Shown here piece after piece: positions 21,384 to 30,158 of a stretch of DNA of 64,000 bases (the first letter of the stretch is position 1; every line of letters begins with the position of its first letter). Position numbers and translations under genes: made by a program. The stretch is taken from positions 17,147 through 81,146 of the forward strand of contig DASRHY010000100.1 of the NCBI GenBank assembly GCA_035650275.1. The letters run 5' to 3'. The stretch comes from DASRHY01 sp035650275. GTDB lineage: Bacteria > Actinomycetota > Actinomycetes > Propionibacteriales > Kribbellaceae. A model generated the notes under the pieces. That model made no database searches, was not told the DNA's origin, and saw only the letters and a program-made list of their open reading frames with translations.

Positions 21384-22826
21384 GTGCGTCGCGCAAAGAT
21401 CGTTTGCACGCTCGGCCCGGCTACGTCCGCTCCCGAGCGCATCCTCCAACTCGTCGAAGCCGGCATGGACGTCGCTCGGCTCAACCTGAGCCACGGCTCG
21501 CACGCCGAGCACGAACGCGTGTACGAACGCGTCCGGGCCGCATCCGACCAGACCGGGCACAGCGTCGGCATCCTGGCCGACCTGCAGGGCCCGAAGATCC
21601 GTCTCACCGAGTTCGCCAACGGCAAGGAGAACCTGACCTACGGCGAGCGCTTCACCATCACCACCCGCGACGTCGTCGGCGACAACACCATCGCCGGTAC
21701 GACGTACAAGGGGCTGCCGGGCGACGTACAGCCGGGCGACACGATCCTGATCGACGACGGCCGGGTCGCGCTGGTGGCCGAGGAGGTCACCGCTACCGAC
21801 GTGCTCACCCGGGTCACCGTCGGCGGGCCGGTCTCGAACAACAAGGGCATCAACCTGCCCGGCGTCGCGGTCAGTGTGCCGGCGCTGTCCGAGAAGGACC
21901 TCGAGGACCTGCGCTGGGCCCTGCACCTGGGCGCGGACATGATCGCGCTGTCGTTCGTGCGGAACGCCGACGACATCGAACCGGTGCACAAGATCATGGA
22001 CGAGGAAGGCATCCGGCTGCCGGTGATCGCGAAGATCGAGAAGCCGCAGGCGGTCGCGGCACTCGGCGACATCATCGACGCCTTCGACGGGTTCATGGTG
22101 GCCCGCGGCGACCTCGGCGTGGAGATGCCGCTGGAGGATGTGCCGCTGGTGCAGAAGCGGATCATCGAGCTGGCCCGGCGGTACGCCAAGCCGGTGGTGG
22201 TCGCCACCCAGATGCTCGAGTCGATGATCTCCGAGCCGCGCCCGACCCGGGCGGAGGCGTCCGACGTCGCGAACGCCGTGCTGGACGGCGCCGACGCGGT
22301 GATGCTGTCCGGCGAGACCAGCGTCGGGCGGTACCCGATCGAGACGGTCCGGACGATGGCCCGGATCGTCGCCTCCACCGAGCAACGCGGCCTCGACCGG
22401 GTGGCGCCGATCGACTGGACCCCGCGCACCAAGGGCGGCATCATCGCGAAGGCCGCGATCGAGGTCGCCGAGCGGATGCACGCCCAGTACCTGGTGAGCT
22501 TCACCCAGAGCGGTGACACCGCGCTGCGACTGGCCCGGTTCCGGTCCGGGATGCCGCTGCTCGCGTTCACCCCGGTGCCATCGGTGCGGTCCTGGCTCAG
22601 CGTGGTGTGGGGGATCGAGACCTTTCTGGTGCCGAGCGTGAACCACACCGACGAGATGGTCCGTCAGGTCGACCAGAACCTGGTCGACCTCGGCCGCTGC
22701 TCCGTCGGCGACACCGTGGTGATCGTCGCAGGCTCGCCGCCCGGCATCCCCGGGTCCACCAACGCGTTGCGGATCCACCGCATCGGCGACGCCATCACCG
22801 GCGTGGCCCCCGCCTACCGCGACTGA
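21384..22826 (+). CDS. pyk: Pyruvate kinase
   Basis: Pyruvate kinase transfers phosphate from phosphoenolpyruvate to ADP, the last step of glycolysis. The 480-residue product begins at GTG 21384 directly with RRAKIVCTLGPAT and has MDVARLNLSHG, the ADLQGPKIR block, the active-site signature IAKIEKPQA with its catalytic lysine, GDLGVEMP, and TQMLESM. The C-terminal domain is complete. The start is fixed by conservation, because upstream in-frame codons would add an unrelated extension. The homing-endonuclease-like gene converges on it from the right. Confidence 0.95.
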   Translation: MRRAKIVCTLGPATSAPERILQLVEAGMDVARLNLSHGSHAEHERVYERVRAASDQTGHSVGILADLQGPKIRLTEFANGKENLTYGERFTITTRDVVGDNTIAGTTYKGLPGDVQPGDTILIDDGRVALVAEEVTATDVLTRVTVGGPVSNNKGINLPGVAVSVPALSEKDLEDLRWALHLGADMIALSFVRNADDIEPVHKIMDEEGIRLPVIAKIEKPQAVAALGDIIDAFDGFMVARGDLGVEMPLEDVPLVQKRIIELARRYAKPVVVATQMLESMISEPRPTRAEASDVANAVLDGADAVMLSGETSVGRYPIETVRTMARIVASTEQRGLDRVAPIDWTPRTKGGIIAKAAIEVAERMHAQYLVSFTQSGDTALRLARFRSGMPLLAFTPVPSVRSWLSVVWGIETFLVPSVNHTDEMVRQVDQNLVDLGRCSVGDTVVIVAGSPPGIPGSTNALRIHRIGDAITGVAPAYRD

Positions 22827-22839
22827 CGGCCGGCCCCGT

Positions 22840-23598
22840 TCACGACTTCGGCCCGACGTGTACGTCGAGCGCGGCGACGGCTTCGCGGCGGGCAACCGAC
22901 AACAGGTTCGGACGCGGCATGCGCCATGCGATGCCGAGTAGGTCGAGTGCCCAGCCACATAGCCGGATGATGTCGCCGGACTCGTTGGAGAACATGTACC
23001 GCGGATATTCGTAGCGCTTCATCTCGCCGCCGACCGGCCGTGTCGTCCAGTTGGTGATACGGCAGCCGTCGGAGTTGAACAGCCCCCGTAAGAACCTGCC
23101 CGGGTGGGCTTCGACAATTCTTTCCTGCCAGGGGCCGAGAACGATGTCGCGTTCATGTTTCCGGCCTGGCGCGTGCTGTGGGAACAAGCAGGGCCAGTGC
23201 TTCCAGTAGGACTCGACGCTCGTGCATCCCACCTTGGCGATCCGACGCACGGGACGACTCGGATGCACGGACCGGATCGAGTCGGCGGCTTCGCTGATCA
23301 GGCGCGGATAGCGGTCGTCGCACGCAACGCGCAGCGCATACACACCCTTTCTGTGCAAGGACAGGCAGCCGTCGCCCAGATAGAGTCCGAGCAGCTGCGA
23401 GTACTCCGCAGCGGGAAGCGTTGCGCGATCCGGATCACACCGCGGACAGTCGGTCACACTCACGGCGGGCGGACCCGGGTTGTCACGCCACTCGCGCAGC
23501 GCGGCCCGGCTGACACCGACGCGTTTGCTGATCGAGTTCAGACTCTCGCCCGTCGCAATCGCGGCGCGAGCCTCTGCGCGAAACTTCTCGTCATACAC
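22840..23598 (-). CDS. Free-standing LAGLIDADG homing-endonuclease-like protein with N-terminal HTH
   Basis: A 252-residue protein. Residues ~1-40 form a helix-turn-helix (GESLNSISKRVGVSRAALREW), of the kind used by small transposase and regulator proteins. The rest carries two LAGLIDADG-type helices: QLLGLYLGDGCLS (about 68-80) and FLRGLFNSDGCR (about 168-179), each with the expected acidic residue. Two such motifs in one chain make a monomeric nuclease-like fold. Similar stand-alone proteins are common in actinobacteria, often labelled regulators; cleavage has not been shown to my knowledge. Start is GTG 23598. It lies 40 bases downstream of a tRNA on the same strand, and local GC is lower than its neighbours, suggesting acquisition. 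Confidence 0.8.
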   Translation of the reverse strand: MYDEKFRAEARAAIATGESLNSISKRVGVSRAALREWRDNPGPPAVSVTDCPRCDPDRATLPAAEYSQLLGLYLGDGCLSLHRKGVYALRVACDDRYPRLISEAADSIRSVHPSRPVRRIAKVGCTSVESYWKHWPCLFPQHAPGRKHERDIVLGPWQERIVEAHPGRFLRGLFNSDGCRITNWTTRPVGGEMKRYEYPRYMFSNESGDIIRLCGWALDLLGIAWRMPRPNLLSVARREAVAALDVHVGPKS

Positions 23599-23638
23599 AC
23601 GTCGATGTTGTCAAATGCCACCGACAATTCTTGAATTG

Positions 23639-23712
23639 TGCCCTGGGTGGGACTCGAACCCACACTGCATGGTGTTTGAGACCATGGTCTCTGCCAATTG
23701 GACTACCAGGGC
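23639..23712 (-). tRNA. tRNA with CAA anticodon (Leu, UUG codon) and a short variable loop
   Basis: Read on the minus strand, a complete 74-base cloverleaf is visible. The acceptor stem GCCCTGG pairs with CCAGGGC, with discriminator A. The D arm contains AATTGGCAG. The anticodon stem ATGGT/ACCAT holds the loop CTCAAAC, giving anticodon CAA after U33. The variable region is five bases (GCAGT), and the T arm is GTGGG-TTCGAGT-CCCAC. CAA reads UUG, so the expected amino acid is leucine, and A73 fits leucine. However, leucine tRNAs normally have a long variable arm, which is absent. CCA is not encoded. The identity is therefore uncertain. Confidence 0.85.
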
Positions 23713-23865
23713 AATTACGACGATATAGTTGCGAAATCCCTGACCGCCGCAGCCTACTCGAGCACGGGTAAGGATAGCACTGGACTCAGACCGTCCCGGC
23801 GGCGTGCCGGGCCGAGCACGTCGGCTCCGTCAGCTGGGCGCCGGCCCGTCGGTAGGGTGACGTCT

Positions 23866-24447
23866 GTGACTGCGAAGCGTGTGGTGATCGCGGAGGACGA
23901 GGCGCTGATCCGGATGGATCTTGCCGAGATGCTGGCCGAGGAGGGCTACGACGTCGTCGGCCAGGCGGGCGACGGCGAGGAGGCGATCCGGCTGGCGTCC
24001 GAGCAGCGGCCGGACCTGGTCATCCTGGACGTGAAGATGCCGAAGCTGGACGGGATCAGCGCCGCCGAGAGGATCGCCGGCGACCGGATCGCCCCCGTCC
24101 TGATGCTGACCGCGTTCAGCCAGCGCGAGCTGGTAGAGCGGGCCCGGGACGCGGGCGCGATGGCTTACCTGGTCAAGCCGTTCTCGAAGGCCGACCTGCT
24201 GCCGGCGATCGAGATCGCGTCGTCACGCTACGTAGAGCTGGCAGAACTCGAGCGTGAGGTCGCGGACCTGTCCGACCGGCTGGAGACGCGTAAGCTCGTC
24301 GACCGGGCGAAAAGCGTCCTGCAGACCAAGTTCGGCCTGTCCGAGCCGGAGTCCTTCCGTTGGATACAGAAAACCGCGATGGACAAGCGCGTCTCGATGC
24401 GCCGGGTCGCTGAGCTCGTCGTGGACGAGGCCGGTGACGATGGTTGA
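23866..24447 (+). CDS. pdtaR: ANTAR-domain response regulator (PdtaR-like)
   Basis: A 193-residue two-component response regulator with an RNA-binding output domain. The receiver domain has VVIAEDEALIRMD (acidic pocket), the phospho-acceptor aspartate in VILDVKMPKLDG, and Lys in LVKPFSK. The C-terminal ANTAR domain follows a coiled-coil linker (AELEREVADLSDRLETRK) and shows LVDRAKSVLQTKFGLSEPESFRWIQ. ANTAR domains bind paired hairpins in mRNA leaders and cause antitermination; in mycobacteria the PdtaS/PdtaR pair acts this way. No kinase gene is adjacent. GTG 23866 is chosen; GTG 23857 is an alternative. Gene placement beside a tRNA resembles other actinobacteria. Confidence 0.88.
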   Translation: MTAKRVVIAEDEALIRMDLAEMLAEEGYDVVGQAGDGEEAIRLASEQRPDLVILDVKMPKLDGISAAERIAGDRIAPVLMLTAFSQRELVERARDAGAMAYLVKPFSKADLLPAIEIASSRYVELAELEREVADLSDRLETRKLVDRAKSVLQTKFGLSEPESFRWIQKTAMDKRVSMRRVAELVVDEAGDDG

Positions 24448-24626
24448 GCCGCGCGTGACGTCGTACAGAGGTCATTGAACGGCACGGTACTTACAGCGGT
24501 AACGACCTCACAACACACCAGGGGGGCGGTGTGCGCAGGAGCGGTGTTCAGGTCTAACCTGCGGGTGCTCGCGGCACTCGCGGGAGGTTCGAGAACTGCT
24601 CGGACGATCCACATATGGGAGGAACA

Positions 24627-25850
24627 GTGCACCAGCGTTCCGTAGTACGCGTCGGAGCGTCGCTGCTCGTGGCGTCGCTCGCCCTGACGGCGTGCGGTTC
24701 TCGTGGCGAGGACGACGCCGGGGGCGGCACCAGCGACAAGAAGGTCGCCAAGATCGGCGTCATCGCGCCTCTGTCCGGCGACCTGTCCGCACTCGGTCTC
24801 GGCATCCAGCACTCCGTCGAGCTGGCGGCGAAGCAGGCCAATGACAGCAACGCGATCGAGGGCTGGACCATCGAAGTCGCTCCCAAGGACGACGAGGCGA
24901 AGCCGGACGTCGGCAAGAACGCGGCGACGGCGCTCGCGGCCGACAAGGACGTCGTCGGCGTCGTCGGCACGCTGAACTCGAGCGTCTCCCAGTCCGTCCA
25001 GCCGGTGCTCAGCTCGGCGAAGATCACCCAGGTCTCGCCGGCGAACACGAACCCGGCGCTGACCCAGGGCGCGAACTGGAAGACCGGCCCGGCGCGCACC
25101 TACCCGGGGTACTTCCGGACCTGCACGACCGACGCGATCCAGGGCCCGTTCGGGGCCCGGTACCTGTTCGAGAAGGCCGGGATCAAGAAGGTCGCGACCA
25201 TCCACGACAAGAAGGCCTACGGCCAGGGTCTGGTGGAGACCTTCACCGAGGAGTTCAAGGCCGCCGGTGGTCAGGTCGTGTCCGCGCAGACCATCAACCC
25301 GGACGACGCCAACTACCAGGCCGTCATCTCGAAGGTGAAGCCGTCCGCTCCGGAGGCGGTCTACTACGGCGGCGAGTACCCGCAGGCCGGTCCGCTCTCG
25401 CAGCAGATGAAGGCCGCCGGACTGAACGTCCCGCTGATGGGCGGCGACGGCATCTTCGACCCGAAGTACATCGAGCTCGGTGGTAAGACCAGCACCAACG
25501 ACCTGGCCACCTCGGTCGGCGCGCCGACCGACACGCTGGAGACGGCGAAGAAGTTCGTCGCCGACTACAACGCGGCCGGTTACAAGGACCCGTACGCCGC
25601 CTACGGCGCGTACTCGTTCGACGCGGCGAACGCGATCATCGCCGCCCTGAAGGAGTCCCTGAAGGACGCCGACTCCGCCGAGTCCGCCCGGCAGGCGACC
25701 ATCGACGCGATGAGCAAGGTCCAGTTCGACGGCGTCACCGGCAAGGTCGCCTTCGACCAGTACGGCGACACTACGTCCAAGGTGCTCACGGTCTACAAGG
25801 TCACCGGCGGCAAGTGGGCGCCGGTGCAGACCGAAGACTTCGCGAAGTAG
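24627..25850 (+). CDS. livK: Branched-chain amino-acid ABC transporter substrate-binding lipoprotein
   Basis: The extracytoplasmic receptor of a LIV/HAAT-type importer; 407 residues. The signal peptide ends in a lipobox LTAC with Cys-23 as the lipid-anchored residue. The mature part has the periplasmic-binding type-1 fold: KIGVIAPLSGDLSALG, DVVGVVGTLNSSVSQSV, 'FRTCTTDAIQGPFGARYL' and YGGEYPQAGPL. The likely ligand is Leu/Ile/Val or a related amide, which the sequence does not resolve. GTG 24627 is selected because GGAGG (24618-24622) precedes it, while the nearby ATG at 24615 overlaps that site. A strong hairpin follows the stop, probably raising livK over the permease genes. Confidence 0.92.
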   Translation: MHQRSVVRVGASLLVASLALTACGSRGEDDAGGGTSDKKVAKIGVIAPLSGDLSALGLGIQHSVELAAKQANDSNAIEGWTIEVAPKDDEAKPDVGKNAATALAADKDVVGVVGTLNSSVSQSVQPVLSSAKITQVSPANTNPALTQGANWKTGPARTYPGYFRTCTTDAIQGPFGARYLFEKAGIKKVATIHDKKAYGQGLVETFTEEFKAAGGQVVSAQTINPDDANYQAVISKVKPSAPEAVYYGGEYPQAGPLSQQMKAAGLNVPLMGGDGIFDPKYIELGGKTSTNDLATSVGAPTDTLETAKKFVADYNAAGYKDPYAAYGAYSFDAANAIIAALKESLKDADSAESARQATIDAMSKVQFDGVTGKVAFDQYGDTTSKVLTVYKVTGGKWAPVQTEDFAK

Positions 25851-25868
25851 TAGTCGACCCCATGACCT

Positions 25869-25898
25869 CGGGGGTGGGACGATGCCGTCCCACCCCCG
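25869..25898 (+). terminator. Intercistronic hairpin between livK and livH
   Basis: A perfect 12-base-pair stem (CGGGGGTGGGAC pairing with GTCCCACCCCCG) closes a six-base loop, 19 bases after the livK stop and 36 bases before livH. No T-run follows, so it fits partial termination or 3'-end protection of an abundant livK mRNA. Confidence 0.75.
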
Positions 25899-25933
25899 TG
25901 GCATGTCCCGCCTGACTCAGTTTGGAGGTCGAC

Positions 25934-26875
25934 GTGGATCAGTTCTTCCAGCAGCTGATCAACGGCTTGACGCTGGGTTCCCTGTACGCCCTGATCGCGG
26001 TCGGTTACACCGTCGTCTACGGCATCGTGCAGCTGATCAACTTCGCCCACGGCGAGGTGTTCATGATCGGCGCCTTCGGTGCCCTGAGCACCTACCTGCT
26101 GCTCTTCGACGACCAGACCCAGGTGTGGATCCTGCCGATCATGCTGATCGGCGCGATCGCCGCCTCGGTGATCACCGCGGTGCTGATGGAGCGCGTCGCC
26201 TATCGGCCGCTCCGGAACGCGCCGCGGCTCGCGCCGCTGATCACCGCGATCGGCATCTCGGTGTTCCTGCAGGAGGCCGTACGGCTGTTCTACGACAAGA
26301 TCCCGGGCTTCCCGAGCGCCAAGCAGCGGATCCCGTTCCCGCAGATCGACGTGGTCACCGGCCCGGCGATCCAGATCGGTGACGTGACGATCCAGCGGGC
26401 CGGGATCTTCACCATGGCCGCGCTGGCCGTCTGCTCCGCGCTGCTCTGGTACTTCGTCAACCGGACCCGGCTCGGCCGCGGTATGCAGGCGGTCTCCCAG
26501 GACCCCGACACCGCCAGCCTGATGGGCATCAACGTCGACAGGATCATCGTCGTCGCCTTCGCGATGGGCGCGGTACTGGCCGCGATCGCGGGTGTCTCGC
26601 AAGGGCTCCAGAACTCCAACATCGACTTCCGGATGGGCTTCCTCGCCGGTCTGAAGGCCTTCACCGCAGCAGTGCTCGGCGGTATCGGCAACATCCAGGG
26701 CGCCGTGGTCGGCGGCCTGGTGCTGGGCGTCGTCGAGGCGATGGCGATCGAGTACATCCCAGGGCAGTTCGGCGGTAGCTCCTGGAAGGATGTCTGGGCG
26801 TTCGTCATCCTGATCCTGGTACTCGTGTTCAGGCCGCAGGGTCTGCTCGGAGCGAGGGTGGTGGACCGCGCATGA
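25934..26875 (+). CDS. livH: Branched-chain amino-acid ABC transporter permease LivH
   Basis: A 313-residue inner-membrane permease with about eight helices. The start 'FFQQLINGLTLGSLYALIAVGYTVVYGI' and the following 'INFAHGEVFMIGAF' are diagnostic of LivH. A later 'RGMQAVSQDPDTASLMGINVDR' is the cytoplasmic EAA-like coupling loop that contacts the ATPases. GGAGG at 25924-25928 sits five bases before the GTG at 25934. It overlaps livM by four bases. Confidence 0.93.
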   Translation: MDQFFQQLINGLTLGSLYALIAVGYTVVYGIVQLINFAHGEVFMIGAFGALSTYLLLFDDQTQVWILPIMLIGAIAASVITAVLMERVAYRPLRNAPRLAPLITAIGISVFLQEAVRLFYDKIPGFPSAKQRIPFPQIDVVTGPAIQIGDVTIQRAGIFTMAALAVCSALLWYFVNRTRLGRGMQAVSQDPDTASLMGINVDRIIVVAFAMGAVLAAIAGVSQGLQNSNIDFRMGFLAGLKAFTAAVLGGIGNIQGAVVGGLVLGVVEAMAIEYIPGQFGGSSWKDVWAFVILILVLVFRPQGLLGARVVDRA

Positions 26876-28587
26876 ACGAGCGCATCACAGAACGGCTCAA
26901 GCTGCCCGACTCGGTCGTGCAGAAGTACGGCAGGTTCGGCTGGCCGCTCGGCCTGGCCGGCGTGGCGCTCGTGATCGTGGGGGCGTTCCTGTCCTGGAGC
27001 TACGACCCGGACGTGCTCGGCGACCTGTCGCTCAACCTGTACCCGGGCGGGCTGCAGATCCTGGCGATCATCATCGCGCTGGTCTCGCTCGCGCTGCTGC
27101 TGATCGTCCGCGGACCGCTCAAGCCGCGGTTCGGCCCCTGGGTGGACGCGGCGCTCGGCCTGCGGGCGGCCGGTACCTGGCTCCTGATCTACATGGCGCT
27201 GATCGTGGCCGGCATCTCGGCCGAGGCGGGCGGGCTGATCAACGTCAACCCGGGCGGCTGGGTCGCGCTGCTGGGCGCGCTGCTGCTGTTCGCCGGTTCC
27301 CGGCTGATCGCGCCGAGTGCGGAGCTGCGCGATCTCAGCGAGGCGAAGGTTCCCAGCTCGCTGGAGATCCTGGTCATCGCCGTGATGATGGCGGCGATCC
27401 TGTTCGGCGCGGCGTACGCACTGGGCCGGGAGGACGCCTGGTCCTTCGTGCTGTTCCTGGTGTTCGCCGGAGGGTTGATCGCCATCGGCGTGCGGACGGG
27501 TTTCGTCACCTGGTTCGGCCACAGCTCCATCCGCAACCGCAAGGTGCTCACGCTCGCGGCGTTCGTGGTCGCGTTCTTCTTCCCCTTCACCCAAGGGGGG
27601 TCCGACGCGAACATGTCGATCGCGACCCAGGTACTGATCTTCGCGGCCACCGCGATGGGCCTGAACATCGTCGTCGGCCTGGCCGGTCTGCTCGACCTCG
27701 GGTACGTCGCCTTCCTCGGCGCCGGTGCGTACGTGGCGGCGATGCTCTCCAACTCGGCGTTCGCGACGATCGACTGGAAGCCTCCGTTCGTCGTGGTGAT
27801 GCTGTGCGGCGCCGGCGTCGCGGCGACCCTCGGCCTGATCATCGGTTCACCGACACTGCGAGTGTCCGGTGACTATCTGGCGATCGTGACGCTCGGCTTC
27901 GGCGAGATCTTCCGGCTGTCGATGTTCAACCTGGACGGCACGAACGGTCCGCTGCTCACCAACGGCCCGAACGGCATCCCCGCCATCCCGGACCTGGAGA
28001 TCGGCTCGTTCAACTTCGGCGACACGCACGAGGTGCTGGGCATCGAGCTGGCGCGGTTCTCGAACTACTACTTCCTGCTGCTGGCCTTGCTGGCCTTCGT
28101 CATCCTGGTCTTCACCCGGCTGAACAACAGCCGGATCGGCCGCGGCTGGGTCGCGATCCGCGAGGACGAGAAGGCGGCCGAGGCGATGGGCGTGAACACG
28201 TTCGGCCTCAAGCTGCTGGCGTTCGCGGTCGGCGCGTTCCTGGCCGGCCTGGCCGGCACCATCAAGGCGCACCAGGACGTCGCGGTCAGCCCGGACCAGT
28301 ACATCTTCCTGGAGTCCGCGTTCCTGCTCGCGGCGATCGTGCTGGGCGGTATGGGAACCGTCGCCGGCGTGCTGCTCGGCGCGACCATCCTGAAGCTGCT
28401 GCCGGAGAAGCTACGGTTCTTCTCGGAGTACCGGTTGCTGTTCTTCGGGCTGCTGCTGGTGCTGATGATGCGGTTCCGGCCCGAGGGCCTGGTGGCCAGC
28501 AGGCGCCGGCAGCTGGAGTTCCACGAGGAGGACGAGGAGCTCGCCGTGGCTGTGGAGAGCGAGCTGGCCGAGGAGGTCGGGAAATGA
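26872..28587 (+). CDS. livM: Branched-chain amino-acid ABC transporter permease LivM with extended N-terminus
   Basis: A 571-residue permease. The C-terminal ~340 residues are the usual LivM core ('VGLAGLLDLGYVAFLGAGAY', 'SGDYLAIVTLGFGEI', and the coupling loop RIGRGWVAIREDEKAAEAMGVN). The N-terminal ~220 residues hold about six extra hydrophobic segments not found in the E. coli protein; extended LivM forms do occur in actinobacteria. It ends in a Glu-rich tail (HEEDEEL... ELAEE). Overlaps livH and livG by four bases each. Confidence 0.92.
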   Translation: MNERITERLKLPDSVVQKYGRFGWPLGLAGVALVIVGAFLSWSYDPDVLGDLSLNLYPGGLQILAIIIALVSLALLLIVRGPLKPRFGPWVDAALGLRAAGTWLLIYMALIVAGISAEAGGLINVNPGGWVALLGALLLFAGSRLIAPSAELRDLSEAKVPSSLEILVIAVMMAAILFGAAYALGREDAWSFVLFLVFAGGLIAIGVRTGFVTWFGHSSIRNRKVLTLAAFVVAFFFPFTQGGSDANMSIATQVLIFAATAMGLNIVVGLAGLLDLGYVAFLGAGAYVAAMLSNSAFATIDWKPPFVVVMLCGAGVAATLGLIIGSPTLRVSGDYLAIVTLGFGEIFRLSMFNLDGTNGPLLTNGPNGIPAIPDLEIGSFNFGDTHEVLGIELARFSNYYFLLLALLAFVILVFTRLNNSRIGRGWVAIREDEKAAEAMGVNTFGLKLLAFAVGAFLAGLAGTIKAHQDVAVSPDQYIFLESAFLLAAIVLGGMGTVAGVLLGATILKLLPEKLRFFSEYRLLFFGLLLVLMMRFRPEGLVASRRRQLEFHEEDEELAVAVESELAEEVGK

Positions 28588-29438
28588 CGGTCACGGATGT
28601 GGTGCGGGACCGGACGCCGGAGAGTGGCGGCGCGCCGGTCCTCGAGGCGACCGGTGTGACGATGCGGTTCGGCGGGCTCGTTGCCGTGAACAACGTCAGC
28701 TTGCAGGTGGTCGAGGGCGAGATCCTCGGCCTGATCGGCCCGAACGGTGCCGGCAAGACGACGTTCTTCAACTGCCTCACGGGCATGTACAAGCCGACCG
28801 GCGGGGAGGTCCGGTTCATGGGCACGCCGCTGCCCCCGAAGCCGCGCGCGGTGGTGCGCGCCGGGATGGCCCGGACGTTCCAGAACATCCGGCTGTTCGG
28901 CAACATGACCGCGCTGGAGAACGTGATGGTCGGGCGGTACTGCCGGACCTCCTCCGCCGCGGTGACGTCGGTGCTGCGCGGCCCGAAGTTCCGGCGCGAG
29001 GAGGCTGCCACCCGGCAACGGGCGCAGGAGCTGCTCGACTTCGTCGGCCTCGGCCGGACCGCCGAGCACCTGGCCCGCAACCTCTCGTACGGCGACCAGC
29101 GGCGACTGGAGATCGCCCGGGCGCTGGCCACCGACCCGCAGCTGCTGCTGCTGGACGAGCCGACCGCCGGCATGAACCCGCAGGAGACCGACCAGGCCAA
29201 GGACCTGGTCTTCAAGATCCGGGACAGCGGGATCGCGGTCGTCGTGATCGAGCACGACATGCGGTTCATCTTCAACCTGTGTGACCGGGTGCTCTGCCTG
29301 GTGCGGGGCGAGACGCTGGTGGAGGGGACGCCGGGTGAGGTGCAGTCCGACCCGCGGGTGATCGAGGCCTACATCGGCACCGGCGGGGACGACGACAACG
29401 GTCCGGCGGACGGTGCTGCAGAGGAGGACCGCTCGTGA
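28584..29438 (+). CDS. livG: Branched-chain amino-acid ABC transporter ATPase LivG
   Basis: A 284-residue ATPase with Walker A GPNGAGKTT, the Q-loop region 'ARTFQNIRLFGNMT' typical of LivG, signature LSYGDQRRLEIARAL, Walker B LLLLDEPTAGMNP and switch histidine in VIEHDM. The pairing with livF makes the heterodimeric motor of the importer. A short acidic Asp/Gly-rich tail follows the catalytic domain. ATG 28584 overlaps livM; the stop overlaps livF (GTGA). Confidence 0.95.
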   Translation: MTVTDVVRDRTPESGGAPVLEATGVTMRFGGLVAVNNVSLQVVEGEILGLIGPNGAGKTTFFNCLTGMYKPTGGEVRFMGTPLPPKPRAVVRAGMARTFQNIRLFGNMTALENVMVGRYCRTSSAAVTSVLRGPKFRREEAATRQRAQELLDFVGLGRTAEHLARNLSYGDQRRLEIARALATDPQLLLLDEPTAGMNPQETDQAKDLVFKIRDSGIAVVVIEHDMRFIFNLCDRVLCLVRGETLVEGTPGEVQSDPRVIEAYIGTGGDDDNGPADGAAEEDRS

Positions 29439-30151
29439 CGGCCATGCTCGAGGTCAAGGACCTGGAAGTTGCCTACGGCAAGATCCTCGCGGTCAAGAAC
29501 ATCAGCTTCTCGGTCGACGAGGGCCAGGTCGTCACGCTGATCGGCACCAACGGGGCCGGCAAGACGACCACGCTGCGGACCATCTCCGGTCTGCTCAGGC
29601 CGAGCTCGGGCGAGGTCTCCTTCCAGGGCAAGCGGATCGACAGGACACCACCGCACCAGATCGTCTCGCTGGGTCTGGCGCACTCACCCGAGGGCCGCCG
29701 GATCTTCCCCAAGATGTCGGTCGAGGAGAACCTGGTGCTGGGTGCGTTCGCCCGCAATGACGCTGCCGGGATCCGCCGGGACCTGCAGGCGGCGTACGAC
29801 CTGTTCCCGATCCTCGGGGAGCGGCGCAAGCAGCCGTCCGGCACGTTCTCCGGCGGTGAGCAGCAGATGCTCGCGATGGGCCGGGCGATGATGAGCCGGC
29901 CGAAGCTGCTGATGCTGGACGAGCCGTCGATGGGCCTGTCGCCGATCATGATGCAGCGGATCATGTCCACCGTGGCGGAGCTGCAGCAGCAGGGCACGAC
30001 GATCCTGCTGGTCGAGCAGAACGCGCAGGCGGCGCTCAAGCTCGCGAACCACGGCTACGTGCTCGAGGTCGGCAAGATCGTGCTGTCCGGCACCGGGCAG
30101 GAGCTGCTGGTCAACGACGAGGTGCGCAAGGCCTATCTCGGCGAGGACTGA
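29435..30151 (+). CDS. livF: Branched-chain amino-acid ABC transporter ATPase LivF
   Basis: A 238-residue ATPase with Walker A GTNGAGKTT, 'LAHSPEGRRIFPKMSVEENL' (the LivF Q-loop block), signature FSGGEQQMLAMGRAM, Walker B LLMLDEPSMGLSP and switch His replaced by glutamine in LLVEQNA, which is normal for LivF. GTG 29435 overlaps livG by four bases. Completes the livKHMGF set. Confidence 0.95.
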   Translation: MTAMLEVKDLEVAYGKILAVKNISFSVDEGQVVTLIGTNGAGKTTTLRTISGLLRPSSGEVSFQGKRIDRTPPHQIVSLGLAHSPEGRRIFPKMSVEENLVLGAFARNDAAGIRRDLQAAYDLFPILGERRKQPSGTFSGGEQQMLAMGRAMMSRPKLLMLDEPSMGLSPIMMQRIMSTVAELQQQGTTILLVEQNAQAALKLANHGYVLEVGKIVLSGTGQELLVNDEVRKAYLGED

Positions 30152-30158
30152 GCCCGGA

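Noticed and set aside
24511..24535. CACACC/GGTGTG hairpin after pdtaR
   Set aside because: The stem is only six bases and lies well beyond the stop; too weak to call a terminator.
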